Assembly: GCA_946406115.1 (NCBI GenBank)
Contig: OX291552.1
Span: 10,178,836 to 10,242,835, forward strand
Source of the DNA: Apoda limacodes
Taxonomy: Eukaryota > Arthropoda > Insecta > Lepidoptera > Limacodidae
Length of the DNA stretch: 64,000 nt
Direction of reading: 5' to 3'
The position numbers and the translations under genes are program-made. Positions 43,996 to 51,780 of the stretch are shown here, in pieces (the first letter of the stretch is position 1; the number at the start of each line of letters is the position of its first letter). The notes beneath the pieces are model-generated. The model saw only the letters and a program-made list of their open reading frames with translations. It did not search any database and was not told the DNA's origin.

Positions 43996-44123
43996 AAGTC
44001 GATAAGGTGATTACTATATTAGTTGATGGTTAATTAATAGTTGCTCGTTACTTATCAATTAGATACTCATAAAATTTTGTAACGATAGTTCTTATAAATT
44101 AATTTAGCTATTAGAGATTACTT

Positions 44124-44771
44124 TTAAAAAAAGTATTTTTTACAATTATTGGTTTCTGCTATTTGCTTCGTGATATCAAATATGATACCCTTCGTTTGCT
44201 CATATTTTTCATCTTTTGTATCCGTATAATATTTGGTCCTCACTTCTGAGTGTTTCCAATGTTCATCTACTGGTACTTTTTTCAATTTTATGAGGTCATA
44301 CACCTCAATTTTTATCAAATGTGTAGCATGAGCCCCATCATCATTATTAGTAGACAAGTATGTCACACCAGGGATACCATCTTTTGAAGATCTCGCCACT
44401 GTAGAGCTGAGTTTCTTTTTCTTCTGATTGGTCCCCTCAAAGAATGAGTCGATACTATTTCGACGAGACCGTTTGAGCTTTGTTGTTTCTAAGGCCTTCT
44501 CAGTTGATTGCTCATCATCCGATGTAGCGTAGTAGTAATGCTTGAACGTGTTTTCTTCCATTACGTTAAATGTTGAATTCTGTAATAAAATAAGCCTATG
44601 CTTTAAAAACATATTTGTATAATAATTTGAATAAAAAATTTACCTAAAGTGAAAACCTAAACAAAATTGGTTTAAGTAATAGACATTCAATCAAACACAT
44701 AGTTTTGAGGGTCTGTAATATATAATAAATATAGATAAAGAATTATAAAGCAAAAAAACACATACCTCCAT
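44124..44771 (-). CDS. TIR-encoded basic nuclear protein, right copy, two exons
   Basis: Exon 1 44766-44771 (ATGGAG), intron 44580-44765, exon 2 44124-44579. The encoded protein is identical to the left copy. Unlike the left copy, it points in the same direction as the polymerase gene and lies just upstream of it. The sequence between its stop and polymerase exon 1 has no AATAAA that I can see, so its transcript may run into the polymerase region. Confidence 0.7.
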
Positions 44772-44866
44772 AGCTTTTTTTTGAAGGAAATAGAACCAGC
44801 CTCAGTATCACACTTGATGATAAATTGTAACTCGAATGAATACTATCGACTAGTGTTTATGGATCC

Positions 44867-44876
44867 TATATATATA
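44867..44876 (-). promoter_or_regulatory. TATA box of the right TIR gene
   Basis: tatatatata, mirror of 33654-33663, about 100 bp upstream of exon 1. Confidence 0.45.
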
Positions 44877-45106
44877 CGATTTATCTTACAAGTACAAATA
44901 TAATTAAAAAGGTATTAGGAATGTCACCACAAACATCATTATCGCACTCACGACATTTGTAATTAAATAAGAATAACTAATAAACGGAAAAATACGATAG
45001 ACCCATTACGATAATGATATAACTACTTAACAAAACTACACAGAACCAACAGTGATGTCATGTGGTAGTTCTGGTCAAGCGTGAGTCGACGTACCCCAGA
45101 CATAGA

Positions 45107-45322
45107 GTGGTCAAGCGCGAGTCGCCACACCCCAGACACAGGGGTGGTTTTGAGAGTGGTCAAGCGCGAGTCGCCACACCCCAGACACAGGGGTGGTTTT
45201 GAGAGTGGTCAAGCGCGAGTCGCCACACCCCAGACGCAGGGGTGGTTTTGAGAGTGGTGAAGCGCGAGTCGCCACACCCCAGACACAGGGGTGGTTTTGA
45301 GAGTGGTCAAGCGCGAGTCGTG
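45107..45322 (-). repeat. 49-bp subterminal tandem units, right TIR (4 full + 1 partial)
   Basis: Units start gtggtcaagcgcgagtcgcc at 45107, 45156, 45205 and 45254 (the last with gtggtgaagc); a partial unit starts at 45303. Twice the number of full units in the left TIR. Confidence 0.88.
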
Positions 45323-45783
45323 GGGGGGGGGGGCAGAAAAGTTTTTAGGCGAGGGGTTGAGGAGGAAAAAGTTGGTGAGCTTTTTTTTAGGAGAGGGGTT
45401 GAGGTTGGGGGGAAGTGCGCCAGAACCAACGAATCCCCTCTACTTACAAAAAAAACCATGCAAATCGGTCCAGCCGTTTAGGAGGAATACAGTGACATAC
45501 ACACGTACAGTAGAATTATATATATATATAAAGATAATAAAAAGTTAAAAAAGTAAAAATTTAAGGGAAATTAAAGAACCCTAAGCGGAAACTTAGCAGA
45601 GGCGAGCGATGCAACGAGGAATGATAGGAACGAAAATGGCAGAACATAACGACTGCCAGGTCAGCTAGTCTGCAATAATTCTTATTCTACGTCACTCTAA
45701 CTTGATACGTGTACGACGCACATTGCTTTAACACTAAAATAAATTATAGCCAATGAGAATAACAGGATATAAAAAAAATAGTT

Positions 45784-46030
45784 ACCCGTGACGGGACGCC
45801 TGGCACATGTGAAACATTGTCGAGTATACTATAGTCGGATAGATATGTATAGTAAACCGCTCATACAGAAAAGCAATGGAGTGTCTAGTATGCGAACGTT
45901 CATACGCAAAAAAGTTGAGAGCGGCGGCAAAGACGGGGCATGACGGCATGAGAGAGCGTCGTGCCATTTACCGTCACGGCATACGGTTCGATTTTACTGC
46001 CAAGTTGCGCCAGTAGATGTTTCACATCAA
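45784..46030 (-). repeat. dispersed repeat, inverted copy of 53430-53690
   Basis: Shared blocks in opposite orientation: gtatactatagtcggataga, agtgtctagtatgcg, ggcatgacgg, ccgtcacggcatacggttcg and gcgccagtagatgttt. Non-coding, probably a small DNA transposon or SINE-like unit. Confidence 0.65.
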
Positions 46031-46192
46031 AAGTACATGCCACAAAATATTCAATAGCACTAAATAAGGAATAGTATTAGTAAAAATAGTATTTCTTCGC
46101 GTCGTCGTGAGTTCGCACAAAACCAAAATTAAATATGATTTTGTGAAATCATATACTTTTAAAAGAAACCAAAAAGAAAGTTAAAAACTCAC

Positions 46193-46266
46193 ATCCACCA
46201 TGTCGTTGTCAAACTTTTCAGTATTCACAGCATCTTTGTATAATTTACGAACTGAAGCGTAATCAT
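46193..46266 (-). CDS. TULIP-like gene, exon 2 (opening helix of first domain)
   Basis: 74-nt exon, phase 1 in and 0 out; acceptor ttcaatttcag, donor gtgagt. Reads DYASVRKLYKDAVNTEK, an amphipathic helix comparable with plus-strand exon 56974-57041 (VRSFKNQWFKYKTALENAAL), which has the same phases. Confidence 0.65.
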
Positions 46267-46599
46267 CTGAAATTGAATTTTTTACAGTAAGACTGCCATA
46301 ACCAACATATAAATATACCTACTAGTGATACAAGAATTTCCAATGATGCTTTTCTAAAAATCAAATTTCTAGTTGGTAAACTCTCCTGTAATTCCTATAA
46401 ATTTCTTATGTTTTAAATACTACGTTTCTTAGAGTTCCGTAGTCAACAAGGAACCCACGCACGGTTTTCACGCACACTCAATCTATAAGTTTGAGTGTGC
46501 GTGAAAACCATTTTATGATTAAACGATGCATTTGCGAAATATTAAGCTTAAAAGTACAAATTTGAGTTAGAGCCCAGTGTGCCAGAAAAAAATCATGGA

Positions 46600-47182
46600 A
46601 GTAGCATATATAACGAAATTATAAGAAAAACTATCATAGCTAAGTAGGCTTTACAACTGAGTAATATAAATATAAAAATATAACGAAATTATAAGAAAAA
46701 CTATCATAGCTATGTAGGCTTTACAACTGAGTAATATAAATATAAAAATATAACGAAATTATAAGAAAAACTATCATAGCTATGTAGGCTTTACAACTGA
46801 GTAATATAAATATAAAAATATAACGAAATTATAAGAAAAACTATCATAGCTATGTAGGCTTTACAACTGAGTAATATAAATATAAAAATATAACGAAATT
46901 ATAAGGAAAACTATCATAGCTAAGCAGGCTTTACAACTGAGTAATATAAATATAAAAATATAACGAAATTATAAGGAAAACTATCATAGCTAAGCAGGCT
47001 TTGTAAAGCCAGTTGTAACTGAGTAATATAAATATAAAAATATAACGAAATTATAAGGAAAACTATCATAGCTAAGCAGGCTTTACAACTGAGTAATATA
47101 AATATAAAAATATAACGAAATTATAAGGAAAACTATCATAGCTAAGCAGGCTTTACAACTGAGTAATATAAATATAAATATT
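46600..47182. repeat. 70-bp AT-rich satellite, 8 copies
   Basis: Units begin taacgaaattataag at 46611, 46681, 46751, 46821, 46891, 46961, 47043 and 47113. Each contains aactatcatagctatgtagg and ctttacaactgagtaatata. One unit carries a 12-bp insertion (gtaaagccagtt). Early units read agaaaaact/tatgtagg and late ones aggaaaact/aagcagg, so variants are sorted along the array. Confidence 0.95.
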
Positions 47183-47379
47183 TACAGATATTCCACACAG
47201 CGCCATCTGGCCCCAAAGTAAGCAAAGCTTGTGTTATGGATACCAGACAACGGATACACATACTTATATTTTACTTTTTTATGTAAATACATACATATCA
47301 CACATTGTTTGTTGGAAACGATATTTAAAGTTTCAACGTCGGGCTTGGTCAGAAATTGGATGGGTGGTCACCCATACTT

Positions 47380-47432
47380 AACGGAAAACTCGGTGCGTGA
47401 GTCCGACTAGCACTTAACCGGTTTTTTACTTA
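47380..47432 (-). mobile_element. SINE-like 5' fragment
   Basis: ctcggtgcgtgagtccgact followed by agcacttaaccggtttttta is the reverse complement of the SINE core. Only this piece remains. Confidence 0.6.
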
Positions 47433-48112
47433 TAGGTAGACTTTAAATTTAATTTTTGAATATTTATACGAGTATTTCTTCTTCCAAAAGTTTGAATAAC
47501 GGAAGTTTATACTGCTGGTACTAATCTTGTTTAAATTTCTTTTTATCTCACTGGCTCGCAAAGGACCACTTTGTCGTTTAATATTTGCGTGGAAAAGCCG
47601 ACTTTATCCGCTTGCGCGCAAAAGATTTTTTTTGAAATTCCACAAAAACAAACATAATGAAACCGTCCTAAATGCGGTTCGTCCTTACTACCTTATACAT
47701 TAGTATTCCGTTACTAACACTTTAGTTTAATTTTTGATACTATTGCATTGCATAGACAATGTTTTGTTTAATGTTATTTAATAGATAATTTATTGTAGTT
47801 TGTTAAATTATTGAAAAAATAACAACAATAAATAAGTTTTAATTATAATTTTTGCTCTAAGAATTTTAAAATTGGCATGGTGCAAATTCGGAACGCATCC
47901 TAGAAAAAAGAAAAGAAACATTTATTTGGAATTACGTATTAGATACATTATTTTAGTTGTTTTTACTATAAACATATTACTTTTACTAAGTTTACTAAGT
48001 TAATTAAAAAAAAAAATTAAAAAAGAATTTTGTAAAAACTTGCTTTTCTTAGAACATTAGAATCATATAAAAATTCAATCTAACCACAAATTGTACTAAA
48101 AAGTAAAAAATA
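47433..48112. other. intron, nothing recognised
   Basis: AT-rich, no ORF or repeat recognised. Confidence 0.4.
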
Positions 48113-48320
48113 TTTTTTCAAAATGAATATAATTTTTTTTTATATCCACGTACGACTGCAAAAAAACAAAGCGGGCGCTGCACACGAATATTTGACGTGC
48201 TAGAGTTTTAGTGGATATTAATTGAGAGTTTATCAAGTGATTGTATGTAAGTGCGCACGCCTTGCTTTTCTTGCAATCGTACGTGGATATTAAAAAAAAT
48301 ATATTCATTTTGAAAAATTA
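48113..48320. mobile_element. palindromic MITE of about 205 bp
   Basis: The left arm (tttttcaaaatgaatataat, tatatccacgtacgactgc) and right arm (gcaatcgtacgtggatatt, atatattcattttgaaaaat) are near-perfect reverse complements of about 60 bp around a 75-bp loop. No coding capacity. This is a typical foldback/MITE structure; the superfamily is not determined. Confidence 0.75.
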
Positions 48321-48798
48321 TACTAGTAGTGTCTGAAAAATTGTGTGTTGCGCACGGTTGAAATTGTTTTGGATTTCATGCCTTAGAATTCCTCGTTTTG
48401 CTCAGGATTCAATTTCAAATTCAATTAAACTTACAAAATAACTATTTATATAATAAGTGTAAATAATCCTTTAGTCAACGTAACACGAGTCATTTAACCC
48501 CACTATTAGGGTTGGTTGACTCATATGCCGTCTTTTGAAAAAGCAATCGTTAGTCCAAGTACCAATATTCCCAGTAGGTAACATGAAATAAACAAGAATA
48601 ATAGTTGAAAAGACTTTACGTTATTTGTTTTTTCATAACGTAAATAGTGTATGCTTTACAACCTTGAATAACGAAAGTGAGTCCACCATCTCTGGTGTCC
48701 CTAATGTCTGCTTTAAGGAATTTTTAGATAAGTTTTTTTTTATTTTACTTTCTAATTTTACAATAGAATACGAAATACGAAAAAAAAAATTAACTTAC
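48321..48798. other. intron, nothing recognised
   Basis: No supported feature apart from short A/T runs. Confidence 0.4.
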
Positions 48799-49128
48799 TG
48801 TCGATTTCTTCCATGTTTTGAAAATGTTTCTTAGCATTTGGACTCATCCAGCACTTGTAATCATTGACGATTGGCTTCCGGTCGCTATCACTATCCTCTG
48901 AACGCTGTTGTGTATTGGAAGGAATATTTCCTGACTGCTCTGTTGTCGGTACTACACTATAAGTATATATTAGATTTGATGTTGCCACTTTTGGAGAAGG
49001 TGCTGTTGCAATATTTGATACTCCATCTGCAGATGGTGGTGGATCATCTATTGCTGAAGGAGGTGCATCCTCTATAGCTGCAGAAGGTGAATCATCTTTT
49101 GCTGAAGGAGGTGCTGTACCATCATTAC
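48799..49128 (-). CDS. TULIP-like gene, exon 1 of those found (Pro/Ser/Asp linker)
   Basis: 330-nt exon, phase 1 in and 1 out; acceptor aacattatag, donor gtaagt. Its first half is a low-complexity repeat (IEDAPPSAIDDPPPSADG with related units), then a helix-like end (WMSPNAKKHFQNMEEID). It needs an upstream exon; a signal-peptide exon was not found. Confidence 0.6.
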
Positions 49129-49679
49129 CTATAATGTTAAAAAAAAAAATACAATACGTGTTAGTATTATTTAAGTTTATTTAAATAGGTGTAATTCCTA
49201 AGAAAATAATAGATGGCGTTAACGAGCTGGTTTCTCGAAATAACAATTTGCAATTTAGATATTGAATTTTTAGATGCTTTTTGTCTTTCTGTCATGGTGT
49301 CAAGCTTGTAGCTATTTCAGTAAAGTAAATCGTACGACATTGATTATAAGGCTTACGGGTTCCTGTAGCAGAGAAAGTATTATTGTATCTAACGATCGCT
49401 TTTAGGTGTTACATATCAGGTTGGACAGGTGTCGTTATATATTTTTGAAACCCTTTTACAGTTTCATAAAATACTTACACTGTAACTAATAATGAGTTTT
49501 TGTCTTAGTTCAATACCGTCCACACTTTCATGTAGGTATTTTCCTGGGCGCGGAATTTTCAAGAAAATAGTAGATCTTACTATATTGCATTATTTATTAC
49601 CATATAATTTATTACACACATCATTATATTTTTTGCGCGTCTCCGCATATATAATTTGATTCAAAGACTACAATATATA
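49129..49679. other. intron or upstream sequence, nothing recognised
   Basis: No supported exon or repeat. Confidence 0.35.
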
Positions 49680-50215
49680 CTATACTAGCCTTTGCCCGCG
49701 GTTCCACCAGCCCTAAATTCGGTTATCGATGTATAATTTCAACAGCAACTTCTCAATTATAGAAAAAAAAAATTCGGCCAAGTGCGAGTCGGACTCGCGA
49801 ACGAAGGGTTTCGTACCATTATCTACAAAAACGAAAAAAAATCACGTATGTTGTATGGGAGCCCCCTTAAATTTTTTTTTTCTGTTTTTTAGTATTTGTT
49901 GTTATAGCGGCAACAGAAATACATCTTCTGTGAAAATTTCAACTGTCTAAGTATAACGGTTCATGAGATACAGCCTGGTGACAGACGGACGGACGGACGG
50001 ACAGTGAAGCCTTAGTGATAGGGTTCCTAATTACCTTTCAGGCACGGAACCCTAAAAAACCGAATCACATTTGACTTTCTAAGTAGCCTGTGTCCTTTCG
50101 CGGGACTCAAAATATTTCCAAATTTCATCTCGTACAGCAGTTTAAGCGTGAAGAAGTTACAGAAAGACAGGCAGACAGAGCTATTTTCGCATTTATAATA
50201 TTAGTATGGATTATT
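49680..50215 (+). mobile_element. dispersed repeat split by a SINE
   Basis: The left part (49683: actagcctttgcccgcggtt, ccaccagccct) and right part (50060-50215, ending catttataatattagtatgg) look like the two ends of one dispersed element. The SINE 49768-50057 lies between them, so it probably inserted into it. Confidence 0.5.
49768..50057 (+). mobile_element. SINE-like element, apparently full length
   Basis: A-run, tcggccaagtgcgagtcgga with ctcgcgaacgaagggtttcg (tRNA-like A and B boxes), atgggagcccccttaaattt, caacagaaatacatcttctg, ggttcatgagatacagcctg, four tandem gacg units (acggacggacggacggacag), and an end at ggcacggaaccctaaaaaac. It is the most complete member of the family in the window and non-coding. 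Confidence 0.8.
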
Positions 50216-50689
50216 GGATAGGGCTTTAAAAACTGAACGTTCTTAAAAACTTTTTCTCTATAAAATTCATATTTTGAGAGTTATTGGCTTCCAAAGTTAA
50301 AAAAAATGTGTCCCCCTCTAACTTTTAAACTAATAGCACTTTTTAAATATTACCAATTAAAATTGTTTTGAAAAAGTCGGTTGATAAGTATATTAGATAT
50401 CCGCAATAATTTTCATTATACGAAAACACACCTTAATGCGTATACGACAAGCACTTGGCCCGTTTTTCAAAGGTATTATTGTCTCTGAGGGCTTATCTTG
50501 TAGCTTGTAGGGTCACAGGCCTACAAATAAAGGGTTTTAAAAAGGTGCCGGCCTGTCACATTTATGTGTAATTTTTTTTTTAATTCTATAATTTTTTTAT
50601 TACGTAATGTAAGCAAAAAAAAACACAAGGTAAATAGTGCAAAAAGAACGATTTTAGTTATATTACGTACTTCTTTTTTAAAATGGAAC

Positions 50690-51130
50690 CTTCTTTTTTA
50701 TTTTATGCAATACAAATACAAATATCCTTTATTGCTCAAAACAAAACACAAACTTATTGAATAAATCATATTAAAAACATGTACAACCGGCTGATATACA
50801 AGTTTTAAATAATGGAATGGTAGGATGTGCAAAATTGATACAAAAACTGAAATTAACATATAACATAGAATTCGAATAAAAACTACATATAGTCACGTAT
50901 AAATTACCAAATAAATAAATAACTACAAAAAACATAAATACCCTTACCTATACATAAAATATAAAATACATAAATACTTTACATGAAAATACATAAACTA
51001 CACATGAATAAAACAATCGTTACATAAATATTTAAGTGTCCACATTAGAACATCAGAGGGACCAAAACAACAAGGTTATTTGAGATTTAGAAAATGCTTT
51101 TTCCCTTGTGCTTTGAAGGTTGTAAGTGAT
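50690..51130 (-). mobile_element. LINE-like 3' end
   Basis: tacaaatacaaatatccttt and attgctcaaaac is the reverse complement of a tail such as gcaataaaggatatttgtat, typical of a non-LTR 3' end with a short tandem repeat. The remaining 400 bp are AT-rich and non-coding. Confidence 0.4.
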
Positions 51131-51445
51131 TGTGCTTTTCGGATATCTACTTTTTTTTGAAGTGAAAACTTCTTTAGCGGCGCTGTGCACTTTTTTTGTT
51201 ATGGGTAAAAAATGATAAACTCGCGTCAGGTCACGTGTCCTAATCGTGGAATGCGTAAGACGGAAACCGTAATGCCACGCCTATTATAATTTTTATTTTT
51301 AGTTTTTATTTTGTTTGTTTGTTTGTTTGTTTGTTTGTTTGTTATTTTTAATAAATAAATATGGATAAGAAGTGATGGGAAGTAAATAGCAAGTATGTTT
51401 TCACTTCTGCCGACACTCCCGGAGTGCAACCCGTTTTTTTTTTTG
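51130..51445 (-). repeat. dispersed repeat, inverted relative to 28340-28740
   Basis: Contains aacttctttagcggcgctgt, aactcgcgtcaggtcacgtg, gacggaaaccgtaatgccac and gacactcccggagtgcaacc, all reverse-complement matches to 28340-28740. A (ttgt)n run at about 51311-51342 sits inside. Confidence 0.6.
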
Positions 51446-51449
51446 TATG

Positions 51450-51780
51450 TAAATGATAAAAATCCTTGGGACTGATGATGCTCAATTACAGGATGCATAG
51501 GTAAACCAAATTAAAATGGAAATAACATAAAATTATACGACTAAAAATCTTTTATTTAAAACATTAATTGTATTTTAGTTTATTTGTATTATTGATAGTG
51601 TTTTTAAAAGAGTAACTATCGAGTTTCTTGCCGGATTCTTCTCGGTAGAAATCAACAACATTGTGAACCGGCGGGAAGGTGGGAGGGTTCAAAAAATTAT
51701 ATTTTATAACTTTGACGATTCAAAAGTGATTGTAAAATCCTTATTTGAATAAACCATTTTGACTTTTTTGACTTTGACTT
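51450..51780 (+). mobile_element. LINE 3' end (same family as 3940-5297)
   Basis: Begins within the last codons of the ORF (gtaaatgataaaaatccttg ggactga) and continues through the 3' UTR (gagtttcttgccggattctt) to TTTGACTT repeats at 51760-51780. 5'-truncated copy. Confidence 0.85.

Larger units (their letters stand above)
33053..45573 (-). mobile_element. Polinton/Maverick (adintovirus-like) DNA element, 12.5 kb
   Basis: Long inverted repeats (33053-34443 and 44088-45573) bound a gene set characteristic of Polintons and adintoviruses. It comprises protein-primed DNA polymerase B, a HerA/FtsK-type packaging ATPase, a retroviral-type DD35E integrase with chromodomain, minor and major capsid proteins, an adenain-like cysteine protease and a pX/VI-like basic protein, all on the minus strand. 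At 12.5 kb it is shorter than the 15-20 kb usual for Polintons, yet no core gene is missing. The polymerase frame holds one in-frame stop. The other frames are open, and the two TIR genes encode identical proteins, so the insertion or last TIR exchange is recent. It sits in an intron of the host TULIP-like gene, transcribed in the same direction. The exact outer ends and target duplication are uncertain because the repeats merge into host dispersed repeats (inverted similarity reaches 33020 and 45669). Confidence 0.92.
44088..45573 (-). repeat. right terminal inverted repeat of the Polinton
   Basis: Reverse complement of 33053-34443. It contains the second copy of the small TIR gene, four full 49-bp units and one partial, and a 52-bp block (44924-44975, starting gtcaccacaaacatcattat) missing from the left copy, where aat at the break may reflect a deletion through microhomology. 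Confidence 0.9.
374..49128 (-). other. locus of a large multi-domain TULIP-like secreted protein gene (minus strand, 15 readable exons)
   Basis: Fifteen minus-strand exons, listed separately, run from 49128 down to 374. Each has an AG acceptor and GT donor, and reading phases agree at 13 of 14 junctions. The exception is 46193-46266 (ends phase 0) to 27024-27218 (enters phase 2), which needs one exon not located. The conceptual product is about 795 codons with at least three repeats of an alpha-beta domain: a helix of about 30 residues, amphipathic strands such as FHLQNLSLDV, a G-x-(x)-LS-x-N-x-x-A-x-L-x-L-x-x-E strand pair, and a closing helix. By eye this is the TULIP lipid-binding superfamily, nearest to arthropod group-7 allergens (Der p 7 type) or JHBP/takeout. 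Such proteins are normally secreted and bind lipids; the ligand here is unknown. Acidic or Pro/Ser-rich linkers separate the domains. The signal-peptide exon and stop codon were not found. The family call is inference from pattern; the exon chain is direct observation. Confidence 0.6.

Noticed and set aside
45242..45548. Plus-strand frames of 79 and 85 codons in the right TIR
   Set aside because: They translate the 49-bp array and G-rich runs; not present as frames in the left TIR.
46600..47182. CRISPR-like array
   Set aside because: Units are contiguous 70-bp repeats without unique spacers in a eukaryotic intron.
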